Virus record (IMG/VR): IMGVR_UViG_3300021420_000031
Location: 1 to 63,683 of that record
Direction: 5' to 3' (one strand)
Length of the DNA: 63,683 bases
DNA from: a virus
In this document: piece by piece, positions 1 to 6,879 of the stretch
How positions within the stretch are numbered: the first letter of the stretch is position 1
Layout: the number at the start of each line of letters is the position of its first letter
The notes under the pieces: model-generated
What the model was told of the DNA's origin: nothing
What the model saw: the letters and a program-made list of their open reading frames with translations, nothing else
Databases searched by the model: none
Translations under genes and position numbers: made by a program

Positions 1-92
1 CCCCCGACGCCCACGTCGCCGCCGCCGCCCACGCCGCCGCCCCCGCCGCCGACGCCGCCCCCGCCGCCCCCGCCGCCGACGCCGACGCCGCC
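1..92. repeat. GC-rich triplet repeat at left window edge
   Basis: Low-complexity run of CCG, CCC, GCC and ACG triplets. Read on the minus strand in the frame of the flanking gene it is GCG-type codons (Ala with scattered Gly, Ser, Trp, Thr). The right edge of the window ends in the same kind of repeat. The copy number cannot be trusted, because assemblies usually break in such repeats. Confidence 0.85.
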
Positions 93-538
93 TCCGTACC
101 GCTCAGAATAGCAGCCTTACATTGTTCGCAAGCCGCCTCAACCTGTGGCCAGTAAGGTTTACCGGCGTAGAGGGGGCGAGCCGATGCAACCGCGTCGTCA
201 ATCGTAAAAATGAGGGACTTGTTTAACACGGTGCGCCATTGCGGTTCCGTTAACGCACCCCAGCGCCGCACCGCCGCACCGTAGCGGCGGGCGATCGGAT
301 AAATGGCATCTTCCGCCAATCCATCGAACAGCGTGATGGTCAGTTCCGCCAGCCAGAGGGGCATCAGTTCGGCATTACAATCCGACGCCGATTTGACCCC
401 GGGACCGATCGAGCCGAGCAAGCAGGCGACCTCCCGCCCGTCTGATCCTCGGCTATGCCATTGATGCTGCGCCAAAGTCTCGGCGTCGCACGCGGCGAGG
501 ATCGCCGCAGACGCGGATTCGTTCGTGATGGTCATCAT
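1..538 (-). CDS. Alanine-rich-tailed phage protein, N-terminal part (continues at the other window end)
   Basis: The gene starts at an ATG (538) behind a good ribosome site (AAGGAG) and reads leftward through base 1. The first about 155 residues are a normal globular sequence with Trp and Cys residues (for example EACEQCKAAILSG near the end). It then enters an Ala/Ser/Gly/Trp-rich repeat. The repeat resumes at 63683 and ends in AYLRLFDFLLGCIEQELN and a stop. Joining base 1 directly to base 63683 leaves the frame off by one base, so repeat units or bases are probably missing. Phage proteins with Ala/Trp-rich tails ending in a Y-LFD-like motif are known to me only as hypothetical. Last gene before the wrap in the leftward early operon. 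Confidence 0.75.
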   Translation of the reverse strand, partial: MMTITNESASAAILAACDAETLAQHQWHSRGSDGREVACLLGSIGPGVKSASDCNAELMPLWLAELTITLFDGLAEDAIYPIARRYGAAVRRWGALTEPQWRTVLNKSLIFTIDDAVASARPLYAGKPYWPQVEAACEQCKAAILSGTEAASASAAGAAGAASAAGAAAWAAAATWASG

Positions 539-558
539 TTCAACTCCTTGCTGATGGG

Positions 559-813
559 TTACGCGATGCTTGCGAGCGCGCTGAACAGCACATCAAACCC
601 CGTTTCCGATAAGGGCAGCGGCACCTTGCCTAGTGCGAAGCAAAGCATCTCTGGCACGACACTAGGCGGCGTGGTATTGCGCGGATCGTAGTGAATCCAT
701 CCCATGCTCTTGATGTATCCGATCACTTGTGGGACACCAAGCCGAGATGCCTCATAATTCGCCGCGCGGATGCAATCGGCGGCACTTTCATGGATTATGT
801 GATAGGTCGTCAT
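559..813 (-). CDS. Hypothetical phage protein, 84 aa
   Basis: Starts at an ATG that overlaps the stop of the upstream 52-aa gene (ATGA overlap) and ends 20 bases before the alanine-rich gene. The protein begins MTTYHIIHESAADCIRAANY and has no motif I recognise. Tight coupling to both neighbours supports it as a real member of the early leftward operon. The ribosome site of the next gene overlaps its 3' end region. Confidence 0.65.
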   Translation of the reverse strand: MTTYHIIHESAADCIRAANYEASRLGVPQVIGYIKSMGWIHYDPRNTTPPSVVPEMLCFALGKVPLPLSETGFDVLFSALASIA

Positions 814-968
814 CGTAAATATCCACTTGTATCAATTGCTTTCTGCGCCAGCGCTTTGTTGCCGAAGTATCCGACAAGCTCGCCGTCATGGCGTCTGATG
901 CGCCAAGTATCTCCGATTTTCTCGGGTTTTGAGAGTTTCCAAGTTTGCGTTGGTTTGTAGGTTGCCAT
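810..968 (-). CDS. Small hypothetical protein, 52 aa
   Basis: A strong ribosome site (GCAGGAGGAATCGGAA) precedes the ATG at 968, and the stop overlaps the next start by the ATGA arrangement. The sequence (KIGDTWRIRRHDGELVGYFG) looks like a small beta-rich domain of the kind found as short phage early proteins. Function unknown. It is shorter than most automatic cut-offs, but the ribosome site and translational coupling make it convincing. Confidence 0.7.
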   Translation of the reverse strand: MATYKPTQTWKLSKPEKIGDTWRIRRHDGELVGYFGNKALAQKAIDTSGYLR

Positions 969-1058
969 TTCCGATTCCTCCTGCGGCGGCCGTCAGGCCG
1001 GGTTCACTTCTGCGTACTGAATGCGATTGATTTCGCCTTCGCGCTATCGTCGGCGCCG

Positions 1059-1466
1059 TCATTCCCGCTCCGTCTCGAATAGCAGCGCCTGATAAAGCTC
1101 AGCGCCAAGGAAGTTTTCGAGCTTCATAGCCTGCTTGCGGCAAGCTTCGTAAATCCGCTCCGCCTTGCGGCTGTCGGTGTCATAGCCGTACTCGCCGCAC
1201 CAATCCTCGAAATGTCGGGCATTGTCGATACCGGCCGCATCGCTCGCCAAACAATCGAGCACATCAACCGCCTTCGGCTCGCCGGCAATTGCCGGACCTT
1301 GCGAAAAATAGGTGCTCATTTGCTTCCGGCCGCGGCGAAAGGTGCAACGAAAATGGCTTGTCCCGCGCGCCCAATCCTTCGGGTCGATGTTGGGGTTGGT
1401 GTCAGCCCAATCGCACGACATCCGAATGTTGCTGCGATTGACGAATTGATTGATGGTCTGAGTCAT
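1059..1466 (-). CDS. Conserved-type phage early protein, 135 aa
   Basis: Starts behind CAGCAAGGAGGAACCG. The C-terminal half has the pattern NARHFEDWCGEYGYDTDSRK followed by AERIYEAC, which I associate with small uncharacterised proteins of tailed phages. No catalytic signature is visible. It shares an almost identical 15-base leader with two neighbouring genes (1523-1669 and the gene starting at 538), so these may be co-regulated at translation. About 90 non-coding bases separate it from the next gene. Confidence 0.8.
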   Translation of the reverse strand: MTQTINQFVNRSNIRMSCDWADTNPNIDPKDWARGTSHFRCTFRRGRKQMSTYFSQGPAIAGEPKAVDVLDCLASDAAGIDNARHFEDWCGEYGYDTDSRKAERIYEACRKQAMKLENFLGAELYQALLFETERE

Positions 1467-1522
1467 CGGTTCCTCCTTGCTGACGGGTTAGGCTGCTCCA
1501 AGGCCAGGGGGTGCAAGCCAGG

Positions 1523-1669
1523 CTAGTGCATACGCGCGGTGCGATAAGCACGCTTGCGTTGTGCGCGGCGCCAGTTACGTTCATAAGCGATCAACGTGGC
1601 AATGCTCAAAGGGAGGCATGCGCCGAGAAGAATGATGTAGATCATGGCGTGCGCTGGCAGGTTCGTCAT
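1523..1669 (-). CDS. Small single-pass membrane protein, 48 aa
   Basis: ATG at 1669 behind AAGGAGATCGAG. One hydrophobic segment (about residues 9-28, MIYIILLGACLPLSIATLIA) is followed by a strongly basic tail (NWRRAQRKRAYRTARMH), predicting an inner-membrane protein with the tail in the cytoplasm. It is the first gene after the strong leftward promoter at 1694-1722, so it should be among the earliest products. Small early membrane peptides often act on the host or in superinfection exclusion, but nothing here proves that. Confidence 0.75.
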   Translation of the reverse strand: MTNLPAHAMIYIILLGACLPLSIATLIAYERNWRRAQRKRAYRTARMH

Positions 1670-1693
1670 CTCGATCTCCTTGCTGATGGGAGG

Positions 1694-1722
1694 AATATAC
1701 GTCGATTGCCGTAGCCTGTCAA
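1694..1722 (-). promoter_or_regulatory. Strong sigma-70 promoter, leftward (early operon)
   Basis: On the minus strand: TTGACA (1722-1717), 17-base spacer, TATATT (1699-1694). This is nearly perfect consensus. It points into the 48-aa membrane protein gene at 1669 and so into the whole leftward early operon. The -10 box is embedded in one of the two inverted operator sites. Confidence 0.85.
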
Positions 1723-1746
1723 CAGCAAAAATGCAGATTGACGTAT
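1697..1746. promoter_or_regulatory. Pair of inverted operator-like sites in a divergent switch
   Basis: ATACGTCGAT at 1697-1706 and ATTGACGTAT at 1737-1746 are inverted copies matching at 9 of 10 positions. The first overlaps the -10 box of the leftward promoter and the second overlaps the -35 box of the rightward repressor promoter. This is the expected position for binding sites of the adjacent Cro/C1-type regulator. Confidence 0.7.
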
Positions 1747-1766
1747 TTTTATCGAGCGCCTATGTT
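1738..1766 (+). promoter_or_regulatory. Sigma-70 promoter of the repressor gene (leaderless transcript)
   Basis: TTGACG (1738-1743), 17-base spacer, TATGTT (1761-1766). Only six bases separate the -10 box from the ATG at 1773, so transcription should begin at or next to the start codon. The mRNA would be leaderless, as in lambda cI transcribed from PRM. Confidence 0.75.
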
Positions 1767-1772
1767 ATCGGT

Positions 1773-1985
1773 ATGGACGAGAACGAGCTTTTGAGCAGCA
1801 ACCGTCGAGCCGCCGGCATCAAGCAGCGCGACCTGGCCGCGGCGATCGGGATCTCGCCGCAGTATCTCAGCGACTTAGAGAACGGGCGTCGCGAGGTTCC
1901 GGGGCCGCTGTTGGCGAAGCTGCCGCAGCCGATCCGCGCGCCGATCGTGCGCGCCAGGATCGCGGAGTTGGAAAAGCTGCTTTAG
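1773..1985 (+). CDS. Cro/C1-type helix-turn-helix repressor, 70 aa
   Basis: MDENELLSSNRRAAGIKQRD opens a classical XRE-family HTH: recognition-type segment LAAAIGISPQYLSDLENGRR (about residues 21-40), then a short C-terminal helix. The protein is only a DNA-binding domain, with no peptidase or oligomerisation domain. I chose ATG 1773 over upstream starts because the promoter -10 box ends at 1766 and all homology starts here. It faces the early operon across shared operators, so it probably represses that operon and perhaps itself. Role inferred from family and layout. Confidence 0.9.
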   Translation: MDENELLSSNRRAAGIKQRDLAAAIGISPQYLSDLENGRREVPGPLLAKLPQPIRAPIVRARIAELEKLL

Positions 1986-2521
1986 GGGTAATGCCGGCCA
2001 GCCGCCCGGGTTCGTTAGCTAATTAGATCAATACGTTATGTTGTTGCGGGCCGGTCGCTACCCCGGCTATTTGGGGGCCATCAGCAGTGAGCGCAGCCCC
2101 ATCCCCCTGATCGCCCCTTGCCTTCCGCAGTATGACCGGACTCTTTCGCCGTGCTCTCTATGGGGCGTCGACAGCTTCCAGGCGTTTGCCAGCACGAACG
2201 AACAAGTGACCCGACAGTAACCCCGGCCGACCTCACACTTGGGAGCGTGTCTTGCTTTCCACGCCGCCGCAACAGGCGCTTGCCTATCACGCGGAAACGC
2301 CGGCCACGAGGGCCGGCGCCAATCCGCAGGGAGGAACCTGAGATTTCGCTTGACGCCTAGGGGAAAGCGCCAGTAGCGTGCTGGTTGTTCACGTCAGCGG
2401 GCCGAAAAGTTTGTCAGTTCCCGATCAAAGTCAAGCAAAATCGCACTTCACACTCGTCAGCGATCAAGAATCCCTCTGGCTGATATTCGCCAAAGGACCG
2501 ACGCCACCCCACTCGCTGCAG
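1986..2521. other. Mostly non-coding stretch after the repressor gene
   Basis: No convincing gene. It contains an AT-rich patch near 2012-2040 with the palindrome TTAGCTAA and the hairpin at 2291-2327. Open frames exist on both strands, but none has a ribosome site or a recognisable product. Confidence 0.5.
2291..2327 (+). other. Two-tier RNA hairpin
   Basis: Perfect inner stem CGCCGGCC (2298-2305) and GGCCGGCG (2311-2318) around loop ACGAG, extended by an outer stem GCGGA (2291-2295) with TCCGC (2323-2327). No T-tract follows, so it is not a standard terminator. GAGGAACC follows directly. Could be an mRNA 5' structure or a rho-dependent element. Confidence 0.5.
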
Positions 2522-2836
2522 ATGTCCCGCTCTCGCTCTGGCCTTTGGTGGCGTAAGACCGCGACCGAGGCCGTAGCGATTGAAGTGGTCACGCGCCTTC
2601 GCACGGCCGGTCTTGATGCCTGGCACAAATACGAAGCCGACATGCCGGTCCGCGAAACCCGCGCTCAGAAGCGCGCCCGCGAGCAAAACTTCCGGGAACA
2701 CCAACGAGATTCCAAGCCGGCCCTCAAAGCGCCGGTAATTACGCTTGATCCGAACCGCGATCGCAGCTCGGGTCGGCGAACCTATGCTGAGTACCGCGAG
2801 ACAGATCTCGCGCCCAGACTAAATGTGGGAACCTAA
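2522..2836 (+). CDS. Doubtful hypothetical protein, 104 aa
   Basis: Open frame from an ATG at 2522 (the frame is open upstream to 2378). The sequence is basic (RAQKRAREQNFREHQRD) and includes TAEAVAIEVV-like helical text, but there is no ribosome site and no family I recognise. It may be a real accessory gene downstream of the repressor or a chance frame in GC-rich DNA. Kept because it is the best frame in an otherwise empty region. Confidence 0.3.
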   Translation: MSRSRSGLWWRKTATEAVAIEVVTRLRTAGLDAWHKYEADMPVRETRAQKRAREQNFREHQRDSKPALKAPVITLDPNRDRSSGRRTYAEYRETDLAPRLNVGT

Positions 2837-3383
2837 CAGGCTGTAACGGCCCGTGCTGCTAACCCCTCGTTGCCGTCGAGCGGCAGCGGGAATACCGCAA
2901 GCTCCATCCGTTTCTCGCCAGGCAATGGGGGAAACCTTATAGGATGGGGGTAAATCTAAACTTATGGGCGAAGCCCATGCTGCAAAGTCTGAGCGCAGCG
3001 AGGCCGCGTCAGCGGTGCGTCACTCTGTTGCGAAGCGTTTGCCGGCTGCCCAAAGCTATCCCGCCCCGCCAGCCATACCGCGATAGCCCTGAGGGTAAGA
3101 TGACCACTACGCCAGCGTCTCACCATGCCACCATCCCCTCACTGGGCGGCTGCCCGAAGGATCTTCCTTCCACACAGCAAAAACCCCGCGCTAGGCGGGG
3201 CTGATGCCGACTCGTGAATGAGACGCCTGACGAGTTAGAAATGGCCGCGCCATAGCACCCGACGGCAACCATCGGGAAGCGGTAGTTGGCAGCCGTTTCC
3301 CTCAAAGATCGCTTGCGTGCGCCACTCCGGCTGACCTGGAATACCGCACCAACCACCAAACCGAAGCCTGAACCTAATTCCCG
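2837..3383. other. Non-coding region with several short hairpins
   Basis: About 550 bases without a credible gene. Small perfect hairpins are present, for example ATGGGC-GAA-GCCCAT around 2965-2980 and a GCCG/CGGC pair near 2875. The leftward terminator at 3179-3201 lies in its right part. The left part could encode a structured RNA, but I recognise no known RNA family. Confidence 0.4.
3179..3201 (-). terminator. Rho-independent terminator, leftward
   Basis: On the minus strand: CCCCGC-CTAGC-GCGGGG followed by six T residues (plus-strand A at 3179-3184). It ends transcription of the leftward gene at 3384-3860. Confidence 0.85.
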
Positions 3384-3860
3384 TTACGTTCCTTCTTGAT
3401 GACCCTCAGCCTCCCGTAGCGCCCGACGCTCAGCCGCTAACCGGCGACGCTCATCAACCGGATAGCGCGCAAAATAAGGAACCTGGCGCTCAGCCTCCCT
3501 CTTCGCCGCGTAAATCTCCAAATCAGTCGCAAGCGCTTCCTCAACCGTAATCCGGTTCCGAATAAACCGAGCTAACCGCCGCGCACCCTCAGCCGTCATC
3601 CCAGTCTTGCGCCAACGCGAAAGCGTCGTGCGAGAAACAACGCCGCATAATACCTGTAATACAGCCATCTGCCCAGGGTACTCAGGTATCCGCCAAGGTC
3701 TGTACAATCGTAAAGCACGGTCAACATACGGAACGCTTGTGTCAACCCCGCGAACTAACGGCTCTACAGTCCGACGAGTAGCAGCGTCCGTGTTCTTTTG
3801 TCCCCAACGCTTGAGAACACGCCAGATTGTTGCGTCATCTAGTTGGTGTTTCTTGGCCAT
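3384..3860 (-). CDS. Putative DNA-binding protein of the regulatory region, 158 aa
   Basis: Isolated leftward gene with its own terminator. The N-terminal region (QLDDATIWRVLKRWGQKN) and the middle (LCGVVSRTTLSRWRKTG, about residues 75-91) both look like HTH recognition segments. The C-terminus is a long charged helix rich in Arg and Glu. ATG 3860 is preferred over GTG 3884 by start codon, though neither has a strong ribosome site. An inverted repeat (3904-3917) sits just upstream and may be its own operator. Position between the repressor switch and the late operon suggests a regulator. I recognise no family. Confidence 0.65.
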   Translation of the reverse strand: MAKKHQLDDATIWRVLKRWGQKNTDAATRRTVEPLVRGVDTSVPYVDRALRLYRPWRIPEYPGQMAVLQVLCGVVSRTTLSRWRKTGMTAEGARRLARFIRNRITVEEALATDLEIYAAKREAERQVPYFARYPVDERRRLAAERRALREAEGHQEGT

Positions 3861-3903
3861 CACTTTACCCCGTTTAGCTGTCACATCCTAACACCCAGCC
3901 AGG

Positions 3904-3917
3904 CACTACATCTAGTG
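3904..3917. promoter_or_regulatory. Small inverted repeat upstream of the 3384-3860 gene
   Basis: CACTA-CATC-TAGTG, a 14-base dyad about 45 bases before the ATG of the leftward DNA-binding-like gene. Position fits an operator; no clear promoter boxes were found around it. Confidence 0.4.
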
Positions 3918-4255
3918 TGCAACCGCCTGAAACCCTGGTACAACCGAGCTACGATTCAAAAGCGTGAACAATATCAATAACAACGAATGTCGCATAAGGT
4001 GCATTATGGAAAGTTGCGGCGCACAACGAACAGATGGTGGACACCAGCATGGGTTGTGGGAGTGTCGCGGCCGACCTCGCGATGGGACGGATCGCGGTGA
4101 TATTTTGTTACACCCCTGCCACATCGCCCCCGGAAAATAAATAGTGTTGACGGTTCCTGCGAGCGATGACAGATGTATTCGCATGGGAAGCGGCCGGGCG
4201 GTTTTAGGAGGTTTTGGGTGAGTGGGAATTATCCCTTTGACAGGTCGTGGGCGTG
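3918..4255. other. Gene-free region before the rightward late operon
   Basis: No convincing gene on either strand. An AT-richer patch lies near 3955-4010 and a TTGACG near 4146, but I found no matching -10 box. The promoter of the rightward operon is probably here and may not be of standard sigma-70 type. Confidence 0.45.
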
Positions 4256-4711
4256 ATGGGCGCCCCGCTGTCCCCTCTGGCTATCGTTGCATCCACTTTA
4301 GAGAGTGAATCTAGTGCAGATATGGTTTTGACAGCATTAGACAAATATGGGTGGATCTGTGTACCTAAAATACCAAATAATGAGATGTTAGATGCCGCGT
4401 ATTGGTGCGCCTACGAAGAAAATGCGGCCGGCGTATGGGAAGAAATGATTGCAGTGATTGCCAGTTCTTATCCTGTCAACAATGTGAACTCCGGTGGTTC
4501 GAAGGGTTATGGACTCGCACAGGGAGGGCATTTGATGGACCGTGTGGCTCTGGAGAACGATTTGGTGATACTGAGCGCATTAAGGGAGGTTCTGGAGATG
4601 GTTGTGCCTCGGGAGCGGCTTGTGGGTCGTGGGCTGATTGAGCAGCTAACGGCGCGGCTACAGGTGACGGCTGAGGCGTTGGCTGTGTGCTCGCCGGATC
4701 GGCCGGAATGA
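4256..4711 (+). CDS. Hypothetical protein, first gene of rightward operon, 151 aa
   Basis: Begins MGAPLSPLAIVASTLESESS (GTG 4247 and 4253 are alternative starts). The first third is notably AT-richer than the rest of the window. The C-terminal part is helical (LREVLEMVVPRERLVGRG). No known family is recognised. Its stop overlaps the next start (ATGA), so it heads a translationally coupled string of small genes that precedes the terminase. Confidence 0.65.
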   Translation: MGAPLSPLAIVASTLESESSADMVLTALDKYGWICVPKIPNNEMLDAAYWCAYEENAAGVWEEMIAVIASSYPVNNVNSGGSKGYGLAQGGHLMDRVALENDLVILSALREVLEMVVPRERLVGRGLIEQLTARLQVTAEALAVCSPDRPE

Positions 4712-4929
4712 TTGAGTCGCAGATTTTGTCGCCGAGCGGGCTGGTGAGGTTATCCTCGGCGGAGTGGTGTGCGCACAGCGGCTGGGCGCCGCCGCCGAAG
4801 TGGATCTACCGGCAGAGCGCGCGGGCAGGGGCGGAGCATCCTGAGCATGGGCAGCACGGCGGTCATGTGATTTCGATTGCGGCGACGAACATCGAGGCGG
4901 TTTCGGATCGGGTGGAGTTTTGCCTCTGA
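4708..4929 (+). CDS. Hypothetical protein, 73 aa
   Basis: ATG overlaps the previous stop (ATGA) and its own stop overlaps the next ATG (TGATG). The text SAEWCAHSGWAPPPKWIYRQ has no recognised motif. Supported by coupling on both sides. Confidence 0.6.
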   Translation: MIESQILSPSGLVRLSSAEWCAHSGWAPPPKWIYRQSARAGAEHPEHGQHGGHVISIAATNIEAVSDRVEFCL

Positions 4930-5135
4930 TGCTGGCTAGGGCCGATTCCGAGGATGTTGCGGCGGTGTGGGCTGCTTACGCGTGGGAGTTGGAGGCGGTG
5001 ATCTTGGAGCTAGCGGCGATCGGGCTACGGGCGGGTTTCGAGGAGGAACGGAATGTTCACCGACATCGGGTTGATACTGCTGAGTTGGGTTGTGCTGGCG
5101 TTTCTGGTGGCGGTCCCGGTTGTGCGGTGGATTAG
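4929..5135 (+). CDS. Hypothetical protein, 68 aa
   Basis: Coupled start (TGATG). The N-terminal half is an acidic helix (EDVAAVWAAYAWELEAVILE). The last third overlaps the small membrane protein gene at 5053 in another frame and has poor composition, so the true 3' end is uncertain. Confidence 0.4.
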   Translation: MLARADSEDVAAVWAAYAWELEAVILELAAIGLRAGFEEERNVHRHRVDTAELGCAGVSGGGPGCAVD

Positions 5136-5166
5136 CCGGCTGGACGAGGACGGGGAGCCGCGATGA
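5053..5166 (+). CDS. Small single-pass membrane protein, 37 aa
   Basis: Excellent ribosome site (AGGAGGAACGGA) before the ATG. One hydrophobic helix (IGLILLSWVVLAFLVAVPVV) is followed by a short charged tail. The stop overlaps the next ATG. Function unknown. Confidence 0.7.
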   Translation: MFTDIGLILLSWVVLAFLVAVPVVRWISRLDEDGEPR

Positions 5167-5483
5167 GCTCGCTTCCGGACGAGGCGTTTTTCGCTGATCA
5201 CTCCGATCGGAACTTCCGCATTCGCTTACCGGCGGCTGGCGAGTACGCTAACGAGTTCCGGTCTCTGGGGCCGCATGAGGAAGGTCGGCGCCGGGTTATC
5301 GTTTCGCGGGTACCGTTCGGGATTGCGTCGATGTCAGGGATCACACTGATGCCTATCCCGTTTCTGGCGTTTGCGGACGAAGAGATCGCTGACCGGGATG
5401 ACGTACTATCGCCGATCTTTCGTGGCATCCTGGAGAAGGCTGGTGCTGACATTGGTATTCTCGGGCCGGCAAGGGGGTGGTGA
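5163..5483 (+). CDS. Hypothetical protein, 106 aa
   Basis: Start overlaps the stop of the membrane peptide (ATGA). The protein is mixed alpha/beta (VIVSRVPFGIASMSGITLMP) with an acidic C-terminal helix; no family recognised. Coupled downstream by TGATG. Confidence 0.65.
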   Translation: MSSLPDEAFFADHSDRNFRIRLPAAGEYANEFRSLGPHEEGRRRVIVSRVPFGIASMSGITLMPIPFLAFADEEIADRDDVLSPIFRGILEKAGADIGILGPARGW

Positions 5484-5713
5484 TGTGGAGTTTTGCGACC
5501 AATCCGATGCTGACGGTGTCTGGTGGGCCGGTATTGCCGCCCAAACCGACGTGCCAGTGTCAGCATAACGGCGAACCGGCATCTCGGCCTCACGAGCATT
5601 CCGTCTATTGCGCATTTTACCGAGCGCATGGTCAGGCCCTCGGCTCGGTGTGTTTCGAGCCAGGAGATCCTGGGTATGATGAGGCGATGGCCCTCAAGCG
5701 GAAGGTTGGTTGA
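5483..5713 (+). CDS. Hypothetical protein with Cys/His cluster, 76 aa
   Basis: Coupled start and stop. Contains CQCQHNGE followed by HEHSVYCAFYRAHG, a spacing of Cys and His that could bind zinc. No known family recognised. Confidence 0.6.
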   Translation: MWSFATNPMLTVSGGPVLPPKPTCQCQHNGEPASRPHEHSVYCAFYRAHGQALGSVCFEPGDPGYDEAMALKRKVG

Positions 5714-6093
5714 TGCTGTTTTTCATGGTGTGTGCCGACGAGATCAAAGGGGCGGCGGAGTGTCTGTCGCGGGGCTGGACTCAGGTCGGGGTCGCGCGGT
5801 TCTTCACGTCTGATCGGGACGACGTGCGTCTAGTCCGCCGGTTCACCGACATGGCGTTGCTTCCTGGTGGGACGTGGCTGATGGCAGCGCGGGACTATGC
5901 TAGCAATCCAGAGCGCGAGCATTTCTATAAACTGATCGAGTTGGGAGCGGCAAAATGGGTGAATGGCGAGGAGCCGCGGGTGGAGACGGAAATCTTGACG
6001 TACGAGATACCGACACCGGCCCCGTTCAACCCGCCGCTAAGCCGGGACCGACTGAGTGGCGATCGCCGTGGTCAAGGACCGTCGCGTCGCTAG
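5713..6093 (+). CDS. Hypothetical protein, 126 aa
   Basis: ATG 5713 is coupled to the previous stop. The sequence (VGVARFFTSDRDDVRLVRRF) has no recognised domain. Its last 139 bases overlap the start of the next frame, so either this C-terminus or the next N-terminus is not real. Confidence 0.6.
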   Translation: MLFFMVCADEIKGAAECLSRGWTQVGVARFFTSDRDDVRLVRRFTDMALLPGGTWLMAARDYASNPEREHFYKLIELGAAKWVNGEEPRVETEILTYEIPTPAPFNPPLSRDRLSGDRRGQGPSRR

Positions 6094-6278
6094 GTCACGA
6101 TCCAGCGACTAACGAGCTGCATGTGGTTTGGTCGAACAATGGCCGCCGCAGTGTGTACGCTGGCGTCACCGCTGATCATGCGAACGAGATCATGAACGCG
6201 CCCTCGACCGGGGCTGCGCTGCATTCGCTGCGCCGCGCGCCCGATCTGCACCCGCATCGGTATCATGATCAGGGTTGA
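5955..6278 (+). CDS. KTSC-like domain protein, 107 aa
   Basis: The C-terminal about 55 residues (NNGRRSVYAGVTADHANEIM then STGAALHSLR) match the layout of the small KTSC domain: a beta hairpin ending in Y-x-G-V, then a helix with A-x-S-x-G. Such domains occur in many phage and bacterial proteins of unknown function. The exact start is unclear because the first 139 bases overlap the previous gene. Confidence 0.6.
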   Translation: MGEWRGAAGGDGNLDVRDTDTGPVQPAAKPGPTEWRSPWSRTVASLGHDPATNELHVVWSNNGRRSVYAGVTADHANEIMNAPSTGAALHSLRRAPDLHPHRYHDQG

Positions 6279-6283
6279 GTTTA

Positions 6284-6616
6284 ATGGGAAGGCACCAACG
6301 AAACGACCATTCCACCGCCGCGGGATATGAACTTCCTTGGCTCAGGCTCCAAGCTGGGTGCGGTTATGTGGCATGGCAGGGCGATTGGGTGCCTATCTGT
6401 CTTAGGGTCGGTCCCGATCAGTACGTTCCTATTGCCAGGATTTCCGCCGAACAGATGTCGGAGATCCGGGCCAAAGAAGACTCATCTATTGCTGGCCCGA
6501 TTTTAGGGCTGCCGACGATGGCGGCGTTGGTAGGGGATCGCTTAGAGTTTTACCCCACTCCTGTTAAGGCGTACGATATCGTGCAACTGCCGACCAAGAG
6601 TCTTGTGGATGCCTGA
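6284..6616 (+). CDS. Hypothetical protein, 110 aa
   Basis: ATG 6284 with a weak ribosome site; a TTG nine bases earlier is an alternative. Beta-rich text (GYVAWQGDWVPICLRVGPDQ) with no recognised domain. Overlaps the next gene by eight bases. Confidence 0.6.
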   Translation: MGRHQRNDHSTAAGYELPWLRLQAGCGYVAWQGDWVPICLRVGPDQYVPIARISAEQMSEIRAKEDSSIAGPILGLPTMAALVGDRLEFYPTPVKAYDIVQLPTKSLVDA

Positions 6617-6848
6617 TCTCGCCGACGCCTTCACCCGCATGGCCGCGCGCATCCGGGCGATTCAGCCGGAGGACTTCAACGGTGCGCTGGTCTTGGTGGC
6701 CCCGGACGGGACCGAAATAACCTTGATGATGCAGGGCACCCGCGACGAGGTGGTGTTCTGGTCGACGGCCAAGAGCAAGATCGAGATCGCGGCAACTGAC
6801 TTTGCGCAGCGCGCCAGCGCGCCGGTGTTCGGTCAGTACGGGCGTTGA
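6609..6848 (+). CDS. Hypothetical protein, 79 aa
   Basis: Begins MPDLADAFTRMAARIRAIQP and continues with a small beta sheet (GALVLVAPDGTEITLMMQGT). Lies immediately before the large terminase gene, the place where small terminase subunits are often found, but no HTH or oligomerisation helix supports that role. Confidence 0.6.
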   Translation: MPDLADAFTRMAARIRAIQPEDFNGALVLVAPDGTEITLMMQGTRDEVVFWSTAKSKIEIAATDFAQRASAPVFGQYGR

Positions 6849-6879
6849 TTAAAACGCTCATCGCTCGTAAATAGCGGGC

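Noticed and set aside
1-92. Edge repeats as a CRISPR array
   Set aside because: Triplet low-complexity DNA without spaced unique sequences; it codes in frame for an Ala-rich protein tail.
2081-2360. Overlapping open frames on both strands after the repressor
   Set aside because: Typical chance frames in GC-rich DNA; no ribosome sites. They cover the hairpin at 2291-2327.
3912-4184. Leftward 90-residue open frame in the region before the late operon
   Set aside because: No ribosome site, odd composition (runs of Pro, Cys, Arg) and no recognisable domain.
4130-4200. TTGACG near 4146 as the late promoter
   Set aside because: No acceptable -10 box at 16-18 bases; I could not define a sigma-70 promoter there.
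6609-6848. Small terminase subunit directly before the large terminase
   Set aside because: Only the position fits; the sequence shows no HTH and no oligomerisation helix.
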